In this document: positions 16,866 through 25,903 of the stretch, piece by piece
Position numbering within the stretch: position 1 is the first letter of the stretch
Layout: the number at the start of each line of letters is the position of its first letter
The notes under the pieces: generated by a model
Seen by the model: the letters and a program-made list of their open reading frames with translations, nothing else
Told to the model about the DNA's origin: nothing
Databases searched by the model: none
NCBI GenBank assembly: GCA_039989475.1
Contig: JBDXHU010000002.1
Location: forward strand, 372,001-436,000
Direction of reading: 5' to 3'
Source: JBDXHU01 sp039989475
Lineage (GTDB): Bacteria > Pseudomonadota > Gammaproteobacteria > Pseudomonadales > Halieaceae
Length of the DNA: 64,000 nt
Program-made: the position numbers and the translations under genes

Positions 16866-18302
16866 ATGTCAGATAAATATGATGTGGTGGTGATTGGATC
16901 CGGCCCCGCCGGTTACGTTGCCGCTATTCGCGCGGCTCAACTCGGCCTGAAGACCGCTTGCATAGAGAAGTGGCAGGACGACAAGGGCAAGGTCAAGCTC
17001 GGGGGCACCTGCCTCAATGTAGGCTGTATCCCCTCCAAGGCCCTGTTGGACAGCTCTTACAAGTACCACGAGGCCGTGGAAGGCCTCGGCACACACGGTA
17101 TCAAGGTGGGCAAGACCAGCCTCGATGTGCCGGCCATGTTGGCCCGGAAGGAAAAAATCGTCGGCCAACTCACCGGTGGTATTGCCAGTTTATTCAAGGC
17201 AAATGGGGTGACCACGCTGGCCGGAGCCGGCAAGGTGCTGGCGCGCCACCAGGTGGAGCTGACCGATGCCGATGGCAAGACCGAGATCATCGAAACTGAA
17301 AATATCATTATTGCGACCGGCTCAGTCCCCATCGAAATACCCCCGGCACCACTGGATCATGAACATATTGTCGACTCCACCGGCGCCCTTGAATTCACTG
17401 AGGTACCCAAGACCCTGGGTGTGATCGGTGCTGGCGTCATCGGCCTTGAGCTGGGTAGCGTTTGGAATCGCTGCGGTTCAGAGGTGGTGCTGCTGGAGGC
17501 GCTGGAAGACTTTCTGCCCATGATGGATCAGCAGATTGCCAAGGAGGCGGCCAAGATTTTCAAGAAGCAGGGGCTGGATATTCGCCTGGGCGCCAGGGTC
17601 ACGGCCGCTGAAGTTAAAAAGGGCAAGGTCGAGGTCACCTACAGTAATGCTGATGGCGAGCAAAAAATCACCTTCGACAAGCTTATTGTTTGTGTGGGTC
17701 GACGTCCCCAGACTGAAAGCGTGCTTTCGGTCGAAAGCGGCGTCAGCATGGATGAGCGCGGCTTTATCTACGTAAACGACTACTGCCAGACCGAGGCACC
17801 GCATATTTATGCGGTCGGCGATATCGTGCGCGGCCCGATGCTTGCCCACAAGGGATCGGAAGAGGGCGTGATGGTGGCCGAGCGTATCGCCGGCAAGAGC
17901 GCGCAAATGAATTACGACACCATTCCCAATGTAATCTATACACACCCGGAGATAGCCTCGGTAGGCAAGACCGAGCAGGAATTGAAGGCCGATGGTATCG
18001 CCTACAATGTCGGCGTTTTCCCCTTCGTGGCCAGCGGTCGTGCCCTGGCGGCGAATGATTCCGACGGTATGGTCAAAATGCTGGCTGATGCCGATACCGA
18101 CCGCATTCTCGGCTGCCATGTTGTTGGGCCCAGCGCCGCTGATCTTGTGCAGTCGATCGTGATCGCCATGGAGTTTGGCTCCAGCGCCGAGGATATTGCC
18201 CTGACCGTGTTTGGTCATCCTACCTTGAGCGAGGCAGTGCATGAGGCGGCGCTGGCAGTGGCCGGCCATGCTATCCACATTGCCAATCGCAAAAAGCGCT
18301 GA
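16866..18302 (+). CDS. lpdA: Dihydrolipoyl dehydrogenase (E3)
   Basis: This FAD enzyme reoxidises dihydrolipoyl groups and makes NADH. The FAD fold is VVIGSGPAGYVAAIRAAQLG, the redox disulfide is Cys49-Cys54 in GGTCLNVGCIPSKALL, the NAD fold is GVIGAGVIGLELGSVW, and the C-terminal catalytic His/Glu region is HPTLSEAVHEAAL. With 478 residues it is standard. Its place between sucB and sucC, as in pseudomonads, suggests it is the dedicated E3 of the 2-oxoglutarate complex. It may also serve other complexes encoded elsewhere. Confidence 0.96.
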   Translation: MSDKYDVVVIGSGPAGYVAAIRAAQLGLKTACIEKWQDDKGKVKLGGTCLNVGCIPSKALLDSSYKYHEAVEGLGTHGIKVGKTSLDVPAMLARKEKIVGQLTGGIASLFKANGVTTLAGAGKVLARHQVELTDADGKTEIIETENIIIATGSVPIEIPPAPLDHEHIVDSTGALEFTEVPKTLGVIGAGVIGLELGSVWNRCGSEVVLLEALEDFLPMMDQQIAKEAAKIFKKQGLDIRLGARVTAAEVKKGKVEVTYSNADGEQKITFDKLIVCVGRRPQTESVLSVESGVSMDERGFIYVNDYCQTEAPHIYAVGDIVRGPMLAHKGSEEGVMVAERIAGKSAQMNYDTIPNVIYTHPEIASVGKTEQELKADGIAYNVGVFPFVASGRALAANDSDGMVKMLADADTDRILGCHVVGPSAADLVQSIVIAMEFGSSAEDIALTVFGHPTLSEAVHEAALAVAGHAIHIANRKKR

Positions 18303-18487
18303 CTTTTTATAAGACCGCTCGGGGGTTTTTCCAGTAAGGGCTATCGAGGGGCGTAGCCCGCGCGGGCGTCGGTGGCTCGCGGTTGCTAGCGGCGCGTATT
18401 TGATAGAGAATGGGCGCCGATTTTCAGTGCTCTGCACCAGCCGGTGCTGAGTGCGATCCCACCATAAATTAACGGAACGGTACAACG

Positions 18488-19657
18488 ATGAACCTTCATG
18501 AGTATCAGGGTAAACACCTGTTTGCAGAATATGGCTTGCCGGTTTCCAAGGGTTACGCGGTAGACACTCCCCACGCGGCCGCCGAGGCCGCCAGTTTAAT
18601 CGGTGGTGATATGTGGGTGGTCAAGGCCCAGGTTCACGCCGGTGGCCGTGGCAAGGCCGGTGGCGTCAAGCTGGTCAAGACCAAGCAGGAAATCGAGGAT
18701 TTCGCACGGCATTGGCTGGGCAAAAACCTTGTGACCTACCAGACTGATGAGAACGGCCAGCCGGTCAGCAAGATCCTGGTTGAATCCTGCACCGATATCG
18801 CTGAGGAATTGTATCTCGGCGCGGTGGTGGATCGGTCCAGTCGCCGGGTTGTGTTTATGGCGTCTACCGAGGGTGGTGTAGAGATCGAAAAGGTTGCCGA
18901 AGAGACGCCGGAGAAAATCCTGCGCGCGACTATAGACCCGCTTACGGGTGCACAGCCCTATCAGGGTCGCAAGCTGGCCTTCCAGCTGGGCTTGAAGGGT
19001 GAGCAAATCAAGCAGTTCGTGAAGATATTTATGGGCCTGGCGCAGATGTTTGTCGAAAAGGACCTGGCCCTGATTGAAGTTAATCCTCTGGTGATCACCG
19101 ACGCAGGTAACCTGCACTGCCTGGATGCGAAGATTGGCGTTGATGGCAATGCCCTCTATCGGCAGAAGGATGTGGGCGAGATGCACGACCCCAGCCAGGA
19201 AGATGCACGTGAGGCCCACGCGGCCCAGTGGGAGCTCAACTACGTGGCTCTGGACGGCAATATCGGCTGCATGGTTAATGGCGCTGGCCTGGCCATGGGC
19301 ACCATGGATATCGTTGCCCTGCACGGCGGCTTCCCGGCCAACTTCCTCGACGTTGGCGGTGGCGCCACCAAGGAGCGGGTCACCGAGGCCTTTAAAATCA
19401 TTCTTTCCGATGACAATGTGAAGGCCGTACTGGTCAACATTTTTGGCGGTATTGTCCGCTGTGACCTGATTGCCGAAGGCGTGATTGGTGCAGTCGAGGA
19501 GGTTGGTGTGCAAGTGCCGGTCGTCGTGCGCCTGGAAGGAAACAACGCCGAACTCGGTCGCAAATTGATGGCCGAGAGTGGACTGAACATTATTGCCGCT
19601 GAAAGCCTCACCGATGCTGCGCAACAGGCGGTTAAAGCAGCTGGAGGTGCGGCATGA
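18488..19657 (+). CDS. sucC: Succinyl-CoA synthetase beta subunit SucC
   Basis: The beta subunit binds ADP or GDP and CoA-side residues and makes ATP from succinyl-CoA. The ATP-grasp N-terminus (MNLHEYQGKHLF, VVKAQVHAGGRGKAGGVKL), EVNPLVIT and the GGGATKERVTEAF and NIFGGIVRCDLIA segments are clear. It has 389 residues. It is preceded by about 185 bases without a gene, in which I see a GC-rich leader with a GCACC/GGTGC hairpin (18434-18447) but no convincing promoter. Its TGA overlaps the sucD ATG. Confidence 0.97.
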   Translation: MNLHEYQGKHLFAEYGLPVSKGYAVDTPHAAAEAASLIGGDMWVVKAQVHAGGRGKAGGVKLVKTKQEIEDFARHWLGKNLVTYQTDENGQPVSKILVESCTDIAEELYLGAVVDRSSRRVVFMASTEGGVEIEKVAEETPEKILRATIDPLTGAQPYQGRKLAFQLGLKGEQIKQFVKIFMGLAQMFVEKDLALIEVNPLVITDAGNLHCLDAKIGVDGNALYRQKDVGEMHDPSQEDAREAHAAQWELNYVALDGNIGCMVNGAGLAMGTMDIVALHGGFPANFLDVGGGATKERVTEAFKIILSDDNVKAVLVNIFGGIVRCDLIAEGVIGAVEEVGVQVPVVVRLEGNNAELGRKLMAESGLNIIAAESLTDAAQQAVKAAGGAA

Positions 19658-20526
19658 GCATCCTGATTGACAAGAACACCAAGGTAATTTGCCAGGGCTT
19701 TACCGGCTCGCAGGGCACTTTTCACTCTGAGCAGGCCATAGAGTATGGCACGCAGATGGTCGGCGGAGTAACGCCGGGCAAGGGCGGCCAGGAGCACCTG
19801 GGTCTGCCGGTATTCAATACCGTCGACGAAGCGGTCGCGGCCACCGGGGCTGATGCATCAGTAATCTATGTGCCGGCGCCATTCTGCAAGGATTCGATTC
19901 TCGAAGCCGCCAACGGTGGTATCAAGCTGATCGTGTGCATCACCGAGGGTATTCCCACCCTGGATATGCTGGAGGCGAAGGTTAAATGTGACGAGCTGGG
20001 TGTGCGCCTGATCGGCCCCAACTGCCCCGGCGTGATCACGCCCGGAGAGTGCAAGATCGGGATTATGCCCGGCAGTATTCACCTGCCTGGTAAAGTCGGT
20101 GTCGTGTCTCGCTCCGGTACCCTGACCTACGAAGCGGTCAAGCAGACCACAGATGCCGGCTACGGCCAGTCCACCTGTGTTGGTATAGGCGGCGACCCGA
20201 TCCCCGGTTCCAACTTCATCGATATCCTGGCCCTGTTTGAGAAAGATCCGACCACCGAGGCGATTGTCATGATCGGTGAGATCGGCGGTACAGCGGAAGA
20301 AGAGGCGGCAGCCTTCATCAAGGACAACGTGACCAAGCCGGTCGTGTCATACATTGCCGGTGTCACTGCGCCCAAGGGCAAGCGCATGGGTCACGCCGGT
20401 GCGATTATCTCCGGCGGCAAGGGTACGGCTGACGAAAAGTTTGCTGCCCTGGAAGCTGCCGGGGTCAAGACCGTGCGCTCGCTGGCAGATATCGGTTCCG
20501 GCCTGGCGGAAATCACCGGCTGGTAG
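19654..20526 (+). CDS. sucD: Succinyl-CoA synthetase alpha subunit SucD
   Basis: The alpha subunit carries the phosphorylated histidine, His247 in MGHAGAIISGGKGTA. The CoA-binding Rossmann fold (VICQGFTGSQGTFHSEQAI, IGPNCPGVITPGECKIGIMPG) is complete, and 290 residues is normal. It starts at the ATGA overlap with sucC and is the last gene of the TCA block, closed by a strong terminator. Confidence 0.97.
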   Translation: MSILIDKNTKVICQGFTGSQGTFHSEQAIEYGTQMVGGVTPGKGGQEHLGLPVFNTVDEAVAATGADASVIYVPAPFCKDSILEAANGGIKLIVCITEGIPTLDMLEAKVKCDELGVRLIGPNCPGVITPGECKIGIMPGSIHLPGKVGVVSRSGTLTYEAVKQTTDAGYGQSTCVGIGGDPIPGSNFIDILALFEKDPTTEAIVMIGEIGGTAEEEAAAFIKDNVTKPVVSYIAGVTAPKGKRMGHAGAIISGGKGTADEKFAALEAAGVKTVRSLADIGSGLAEITGW

Positions 20527-20545
20527 ATCGCTCAAGCAGTTCCAG

Positions 20546-20571
20546 AACCCGCCTCATGGCGGGTTTTTTTT
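20546..20571 (+). terminator. Rho-independent terminator after sucD
   Basis: AACCCGCC and GGCGGGTT form a perfect eight-base stem with a TCAT loop, followed directly by a run of T. It lies 20 bases after the sucD stop and closes the sdh-suc block. Confidence 0.93.
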
Positions 20572-20694
20572 GCTTTGTGCGCCGGCAGGCAAGGCCAGCC
20601 GGTCCTGGTCATCGAAAACAAGATGTCCAGAAGGCGGATTTGCAACTATGCTATGAGTGCTTACAGCACATCCCACACAGCCAGGAGTTTGTTT

Positions 20695-21150
20695 ATGCCA
20701 GTATTATCACGCGCGCTTATTAGTTTTTGTGTCACGCTACTTTTGTCCGCGGGCCTAGCCAGTGCGGGTGACGCACCCTCAGCAGGCGCCAGCGGTATGG
20801 CCGGGGCCAAAGGCACTTTTGAGTTCAAACCCGCGGACTGGAAAAAGGGCGAGACCAGCTGGTGGAAGGATTCTGATGGCATAGCACCCGGTGTGGCCGG
20901 CTGCCATCTCGGCGCCGATAGCTCAGGTGCGCTCAATGGCAGGATGTTTGGTGAAGCCTGCCTGGACAACGGCCTGCTGGTTGAGAGTAACCCGGGTGCC
21001 GGGGTCTTGCACAGCCACAAGAACGACACAGGACATCCCGATACCTTCGACTGCAATGCCTGGTGTAAAGGCAATGGTGCCTCGAAGGGAGCCTGTAGTG
21101 TTATGCCGGCGCCACCCTGCGCTCAATCGGCGATGTGTGCCTGCGAATAG
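20695..21150 (+). CDS. Exported small Cys-rich protein of unknown function
   Basis: The start at 20695 has AGGAG seven bases upstream and begins a convincing signal peptide of about 24 residues (hydrophobic core ISFCVTLLLSAGL, cleavage near ASAG). The mature part is about 125 residues, rich in Gly, Ala and Asp. It has eight cysteines, six of them in the last third (DCNAWCKG, ACS, PPC, MCACE). The even number suggests disulfide bonds in the periplasm or outside the cell. A His-rich spot, HSHKNDTGH, could bind metal. I do not recognise the family. Its stop is directly next to that of the convergent RhtB gene. Confidence 0.75.
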   Translation: MPVLSRALISFCVTLLLSAGLASAGDAPSAGASGMAGAKGTFEFKPADWKKGETSWWKDSDGIAPGVAGCHLGADSSGALNGRMFGEACLDNGLLVESNPGAGVLHSHKNDTGHPDTFDCNAWCKGNGASKGACSVMPAPPCAQSAMCACE

Positions 21151-21741
21151 TCAGAGCAGGATAGGGTATAGCGACGCTACCAACAGGCCCGCCATCAGGA
21201 AGTTGAAGGCCCGCAATCGCTCCGTATTATGCAACACAGAGCGCAGTCTTTGCCCCAGCGCCGCCCACATGCTGACCGAGGGCAGGTTGACAGCGCCGAA
21301 GACCACTGCCACCAGGGCCACTGCCTCCAGGTTCTGCGAGGGCGCATAAATCGCGACTGAACTCAGTGCCATGGTCCAGGCCTTGGGGTTGACCCACTGG
21401 AACAGGGCGGCCTGGGTAAAGGTAAACGGACTGCCAGTGGACTCCGCCGCCTCCGGTGCTGCCGCGGTGGCGATTCTTGCCGCGAGGTAAACCAGGTAAG
21501 CCACGCTGGCGACCTTTAGCGCCGTGTAACTGGCAGGCCAGGTGTCGAATATTTGCACCAGGCCGACACCGACCAGTATGACCATGATGACGAAACCCAA
21601 CGCCACCCCGAGCATATGTGGCAGGGTGCGGCGAAAGCCAAAGTTGGCGCCAGAGGCCATTAACATCAGGTTATTCGGGCCCGGCGTGATGGAAGAAACC
21701 AGGGCGAACAGGGCGAGGCCGGTCAGTATTTCAATATTCAT
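21151..21741 (-). CDS. LysE/RhtB family amino-acid exporter
   Basis: The 196-residue membrane protein has six predicted helices. The family hallmark near the N-terminus is SITPGPNNLMLMASGANFGFRR, followed by HMLGVALGF and, later, FQWVNPKAWTMAL. Proteins of this family export homoserine, threonine, cysteine derivatives or other amino acids by proton antiport; the substrate cannot be told here. I take the ATG at 21741, which opens with MNIEILTGLALFA. A longer in-frame extension to 21888 lies inside the exchanger gene. Its ATGA overlap with that gene implies co-transcription. Confidence 0.9.
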   Translation of the reverse strand: MNIEILTGLALFALVSSITPGPNNLMLMASGANFGFRRTLPHMLGVALGFVIMVILVGVGLVQIFDTWPASYTALKVASVAYLVYLAARIATAAAPEAAESTGSPFTFTQAALFQWVNPKAWTMALSSVAIYAPSQNLEAVALVAVVFGAVNLPSVSMWAALGQRLRSVLHNTERLRAFNFLMAGLLVASLYPILL

Positions 21742-22718
21742 GCTGCCAGGCCTGAAAATGCCGTTGCACGCCAGCTTACATAGCCCAGGTATCCCAGCAG
21801 CAGTATCCAGCCTTCCACCCGGCTCAGCCGCAGCTTGGCAGAGAAAGCAAAAATGCCCATGACCACGGTGAACAGCAGGCTGGTCCATATGTCCAGCAGG
21901 GACGGCGGGCTAATAGGTAGCGGGTGAATCAGTGCAGTCACCGGCAGTATGAACAGGGTGTTGAACAGGTTGGAGCCGATTACGTTGCCTACCGCCAGCG
22001 CGGTCTGGCGACGCAGTGCTGCCGCTATTGAAGTAACCAGCTCTGGCAGGCTGGTCCCTACCGCCAGTACGGCCAGGCCGATGACAGCCTCGGACACGCC
22101 AAAACTGCGGGCCAGTTCGTTGGCGCTATCGACCGCCAGCTCTCCGCCCAGCCATAAGCCGGGAATGCCAGCCATTACATAGGCGTAGTGCCGCTTCTGG
22201 TAGCGATCCGGCGCCCGACCCGAGGCCTGCTCCAGCAGTGGGTCATCGTGAGAGTCGATCAGAATATTGGTCAGGTTTATGTAAATGAACATCAAAAACA
22301 GCAGCAACAGCACTATCGCGTCGCTGCGATCCAGTGTCGGCTGCTCGCCACGCAGGGTACCATCGCCGGCCAATACCACGGCAATGGCACTCACCAGCAG
22401 TAGCAGGGGGATTTCCCAGCGCATGACTTCACTCTCGACCCGGAAGCCGCGAACGGCCACCGCGGCGCCCAGCACCAGCCCGAGGTTGGCGATATTGGAG
22501 CCGAAAATATTACCCAGGGACAGGTCGGTGCTGCCCTGGCTGACGGCCGAGACATTGACCGCCAACTCCGGCAAGCTGGTGCCGAAGGCGACCAGGGTGA
22601 GACCGATTATTGCCGGTGACACCTGGTGACGGGCGGCGATATTGGACGCACCTTCAACCAGCAATCCACCGGAAAACATCAGCAGTGCCAGACCTGCCGA
22701 CAACAGTAGCCAGGTCAC
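21738..22718 (-). CDS. CaCA-family Na+/Ca2+ exchanger (YrbG-like)
   Basis: The 326-residue protein has about ten helices and the two inverted alpha repeats of cation exchangers, each with the ion-binding GTSLPEL motif (VAFGTSLPELAVNVSA and AVGTSLPELVTSIAA) and a partner GNIFGSNIANL / GNVIGSNLFNTL. It should exchange calcium for sodium or protons at the inner membrane. The GTG at 22718 has GGGGA seven bases upstream on the minus strand. It leads a two-gene unit with the RhtB exporter. Confidence 0.92.
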   Translation of the reverse strand: MTWLLLSAGLALLMFSGGLLVEGASNIAARHQVSPAIIGLTLVAFGTSLPELAVNVSAVSQGSTDLSLGNIFGSNIANLGLVLGAAVAVRGFRVESEVMRWEIPLLLLVSAIAVVLAGDGTLRGEQPTLDRSDAIVLLLLFLMFIYINLTNILIDSHDDPLLEQASGRAPDRYQKRHYAYVMAGIPGLWLGGELAVDSANELARSFGVSEAVIGLAVLAVGTSLPELVTSIAAALRRQTALAVGNVIGSNLFNTLFILPVTALIHPLPISPPSLLDIWTSLLFTVVMGIFAFSAKLRLSRVEGWILLLGYLGYVSWRATAFSGLAA

Positions 22719-22797
22719 GTGCTATCCCCGGTTATTCCTGGTAATTGTGAGCGCATGATGGCTCAGTTTAGCTCATGCAAGTCCTCCCGTGTCAGCC

Positions 22798-22826
22798 CTT
22801 GAAAAAAGTGAAAGAGAACCCCATAT
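22798..22826 (+). promoter_or_regulatory. Sigma32 (RpoH) heat-shock promoter for htpG
   Basis: CTTGAAA (22798-22804), a 14-base spacer and CCCCATAT (22819-22826) match the sigma32 consensus closely. The site is 38 bases before the htpG start, so transcription would start close to the AGGAG ribosome site. Confidence 0.88.
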
Positions 22827-22864
22827 GTGAGTCTTACCAGTAAACCTGCGACAGGAGCCAAGGC

Positions 22865-24799
22865 ATGACCGCGGAAGCACACAAGGAAACACTGGGTTTC
22901 CAGACCGAGGCGAAGCAGCTGCTTCACCTGATGATTCACTCCCTGTACAGCAACCAGGAAGTTTTCCTGCGTGAGCTGATCTCTAATGCCAGCGACGCTA
23001 TCGACAAGCTGCGCTTTGCTTCCCTGGCTGATGAAAGCCTGCTTGAGAGCGATCCGGAACTGGCGATCCAGGTACAGGTGGACAAAGAAGCCGGTACTGT
23101 CACCATCAGTGACAATGGTATTGGCATGTCCAGACAGGACGTGATTGAGCACCTGGGTACGATCGCCAAGTCCGGTACCGCCCAGTTTCTTGAGAATCTG
23201 ACGGGTGATCAGCAGAAAGACAGCCAGTTGATCGGCCAGTTTGGCGTTGGTTTCTATTCCGCCTTTATCGTCGCCGATAAAGTGGAAGTCCTGAGTCGTC
23301 GCGCCGGTGACGCCATGGATGCCGGTGTGCATTGGGAGTCCATGGGTGAGGCCGAGTTTTCGGTGGAGGACGTTGAGAAGGTGGGCCGCGGCACTACCAT
23401 CACCTTGCACCTGAAGCCGGACTGCAGCGAGTTTGCCGACGACTTCCGCGTGCGCAGCGTTATCAAGAAATACTCCGACCATATTTCAGTACCGGTATTG
23501 ATGGAAAAGCCTGCGGCGCCGGAAATGCCGGAATCTGAGGAGTCTGGGGACGCAGCGGATACCGCCGCCGAGGCGGCACCGGAGTTTGAAGCGGTTAACC
23601 AGGCTACCGCCCTGTGGACGCGCAGCCGCAGTGAAATCAGCGACGATGAGTACACAGAGTTTTACAAGCATGTGTCCCACGACTTCGAGACGCCCCTGCG
23701 CTGGAGTCACAACCGGGTCGAGGGCAAGCTGGAGTACACCAGCCTGCTTTACATTCCCGGTCGCGCGCCCTTCGACATGTGGAATCGCGAGATGGTGCGC
23801 GGGCTCAAGCTCTACGTGCAGCGCACTTTTATCATGGATGACGCCGAGCAGTTCCTGCCGCTATACCTGCGCTTCATCAAGGGCGTGGTTGACTCCAATG
23901 ATCTGTCGCTGAACGTTTCGCGGGAAATCCTGCAACAGGATCCGCAGGTTGACGCCATGCGCTCTGCACTGACCAAGCGGGTGCTGGATATGCTGGGCAA
24001 GCTGGCCAAGTCGGATACGGAGCAGTACGCGCAGTTTTGGAAGGAATTCGGCCAGGTCCTGAAAGAAGGGCCGGCAGAGGACTTCGCCAACAAGGAAAAG
24101 ATTGCCGGCCTGATGCGTTTTGCCAGCACCCATACTGACAGCGATGAGCAGGACCAGTCGCTGGAGGACTACGTGTCTCGTATGCAGGAAGGCCAGGACA
24201 AGATTTACTACGTGGTGGCAGAGAACTTCAATACCGCGAAGAACAGCCCGCATCTGGAGGTGTTCCGCAAGAAGGGCATAGAAGTCCTGTTGCTGACTGA
24301 CCGTATTGACGACTGGCTGATGGGCCACCTGCAGCAATTTGACGACAAGTCATTACAGGACGTTGCCCGTGGCGAGCTGGACCTGGGTGAGTTGTCTGAG
24401 GAGGACAAGCAGGCACAGGAGCAACTGAACAAGGACGCAGAAAGCCTGGTGGAGCGCCTTAAGTCGGCGCTTGAGGGTCGCGTGGAGGAAGTCCGCGCCA
24501 CCTCTCGCTTGACGGATAGCCCGGCCTGCCTGGTTGTGGGAGAGCAGGACATGGGTGCCCAGATGCGCCGCATTATGGAAGCGGCCGGTCAGGCAGTACC
24601 TGAGAACAAACCGATCCTCGAGGTTAATCCTCACCATCCGCTTCTGGAAAAGCTTGATGCCGAGGCCGATGAGGACCGCTTCGCCGATCTCTCCAGCATT
24701 ATCTTCGACCAGGCCAGCCTGGCTGAGGGTGGCACCCTGGATGACCCGGCCAGCTATGTCAGGCGCCTTAACAAGTTGCTGCTGGAATTGAGCAACTAA
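22865..24799 (+). CDS. htpG: HtpG, bacterial Hsp90 chaperone
   Basis: This ATP-dependent homodimeric chaperone has 644 residues. The N-terminal GHKL ATP pocket is clear (ELISNASDAIDKLR, SDNGIGMS, GQFGVGFYSAFIVAD, GRGTTITLHL). The middle domain contains LYVQRTFIMDD and NVSREILQQD, and the C-terminal dimerisation domain follows. A charged Glu/Ala-rich linker at residues 214-244 is longer than in E. coli. AGGAG lies seven bases before the ATG at 22865. Regulation by heat shock is indicated by the sigma32 promoter. Confidence 0.97.
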   Translation: MTAEAHKETLGFQTEAKQLLHLMIHSLYSNQEVFLRELISNASDAIDKLRFASLADESLLESDPELAIQVQVDKEAGTVTISDNGIGMSRQDVIEHLGTIAKSGTAQFLENLTGDQQKDSQLIGQFGVGFYSAFIVADKVEVLSRRAGDAMDAGVHWESMGEAEFSVEDVEKVGRGTTITLHLKPDCSEFADDFRVRSVIKKYSDHISVPVLMEKPAAPEMPESEESGDAADTAAEAAPEFEAVNQATALWTRSRSEISDDEYTEFYKHVSHDFETPLRWSHNRVEGKLEYTSLLYIPGRAPFDMWNREMVRGLKLYVQRTFIMDDAEQFLPLYLRFIKGVVDSNDLSLNVSREILQQDPQVDAMRSALTKRVLDMLGKLAKSDTEQYAQFWKEFGQVLKEGPAEDFANKEKIAGLMRFASTHTDSDEQDQSLEDYVSRMQEGQDKIYYVVAENFNTAKNSPHLEVFRKKGIEVLLLTDRIDDWLMGHLQQFDDKSLQDVARGELDLGELSEEDKQAQEQLNKDAESLVERLKSALEGRVEEVRATSRLTDSPACLVVGEQDMGAQMRRIMEAAGQAVPENKPILEVNPHHPLLEKLDAEADEDRFADLSSIIFDQASLAEGGTLDDPASYVRRLNKLLLELSN

Positions 24800-24814
24800 C
24801 AGCCAGCGCATCGA

Positions 24815-24833
24815 CCCCGGCGTTTCGCCGGGG
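24815..24833 (+). terminator. GC-rich hairpin after htpG, no T tract
   Basis: CCCCGGCG and CGCCGGGG form a perfect eight-base stem with a TTT loop, 15 bases after the htpG stop. No run of T follows, so it may act as an RNA 3'-end stabiliser or in a Rho-linked way rather than as an intrinsic terminator. Confidence 0.5.
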
Positions 24834-24877
24834 TAGCTGTTACACTTGCGAAAAAACGCAGGAGCATGTGGCAGTTT

Positions 24878-25903
24878 ATGCCAGAAACCCATCGAGTCGC
24901 CGTTCTTGGCGGCGGCAGTTTCGGAACGGTCATCGGCAATATTATTGCCGCCAACGAGCACGCAGTGCAGCTGTGGATGCGCAATGGCGAGCGCGCCGAT
25001 ATTGTCAATGAAAGCCGTGAAAACCCTGACTACCTGCCCGGCTACGTGCTGCACCCCCAGCTGCAGGCCACCACTGATTTAAAGTTGGCGGTGAGTGGCG
25101 CGGATATATTGATCGTTGCGGTACCCAGCAAATCCAGTCGTGAGGTCGCCAGGGAAGTCGCCCGCTGGATAGAGCCGGGAGCGTTGGTGATCAGCACCAC
25201 CAAGGGTATTGAGGCTGATGGTTTCAAACTCATGAGCCAGGTACTCGCTGAAGAGTTGCCGGGCAACCCCATCGGTGTGCTCAGTGGCCCCAACCTGGCC
25301 AAGGAGATAGCGGCTGGGCAGTTGACTGGCACAGTCGTCGCCAGTGATCATCCCCATCTGAATGAAACGGTGCAGGCGCTGTTCCACAGTGGTAGCTTCC
25401 GGGTTTACTCCAGCAGTGATATGTACGGGGTTGAATTGGGTGGTGCGTTAAAGAACGTGTACGCCATCATGGCCGGCCTGGGTGCCGCCCTGGACATGGG
25501 TGAAAACACCATAGGTATGCTGCTGACCCGCAGTCTTGCGGAAATGTCCCGCTTTGCGGTCAGCCTCGGCGCCGACCCCCTGACCTTTCTCGGCCTGGCC
25601 GGGGTCGGGGACTTGATTGTTACCTGCTCATCACCGCTGAGCCGCAACTACCGGGTCGGTTTTGCCCTGGGCAAGGGCCAGGCCCTGGATGATATTCTGG
25701 ATGAGCTGGGGCAGGTCGCCGAGGGCATTAACACTTTGCGTTTACTCAAAACCGAGGCGGACCGTCGCGACATCTACATGCCGTTGGTCGGAGGCTTGTA
25801 CGCCATTCTCTACGAACGCAAGTCCATTGCTGATGTGATCGGTGGGTTGATGTTGGGGGAGCAGGCCCGTGACGTTGAGTTTTCTACAGGTTTGGAGCGC
25901 TGA
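24878..25903 (+). CDS. gpsA: Glycerol-3-phosphate dehydrogenase [NAD(P)+] GpsA
   Basis: It reduces dihydroxyacetone phosphate to sn-glycerol-3-phosphate for phospholipid synthesis. Visible are the nucleotide fold VAVLGGGSFGTVIGNI, STTKGIE, LSGPNLAKEIA, the catalytic Lys in GVELGGALKNVYAIMAG, and AGVGDLIVTCSSPLSRNYRVG. The length is about 341 residues. Two ATGs compete: 24866 lies one base after AGGAG, which is too close, so I prefer 24878, although its spacing (13) is long. The gene ends in TGATG with sixA. Confidence 0.94.
   Translation: MPETHRVAVLGGGSFGTVIGNIIAANEHAVQLWMRNGERADIVNESRENPDYLPGYVLHPQLQATTDLKLAVSGADILIVAVPSKSSREVAREVARWIEPGALVISTTKGIEADGFKLMSQVLAEELPGNPIGVLSGPNLAKEIAAGQLTGTVVASDHPHLNETVQALFHSGSFRVYSSSDMYGVELGGALKNVYAIMAGLGAALDMGENTIGMLLTRSLAEMSRFAVSLGADPLTFLGLAGVGDLIVTCSSPLSRNYRVGFALGKGQALDDILDELGQVAEGINTLRLLKTEADRRDIYMPLVGGLYAILYERKSIADVIGGLMLGEQARDVEFSTGLER

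Noticed and set aside
17478..18485. Minus-strand frame of 335 codons opposite lpd
   Set aside because: Antisense shadow; crosses the lpd-sucC gap without a ribosome site or family motif.
18303..18487. Possible terminator (GC block then TTTTT) after lpd
   Set aside because: The T run is not preceded by a convincing stem; only a separate small GCACC/GGTGC hairpin is seen at 18434-18447.
18596..19624. Minus-strand frame of 342 codons opposite sucC
   Set aside because: Antisense shadow of a conserved gene.
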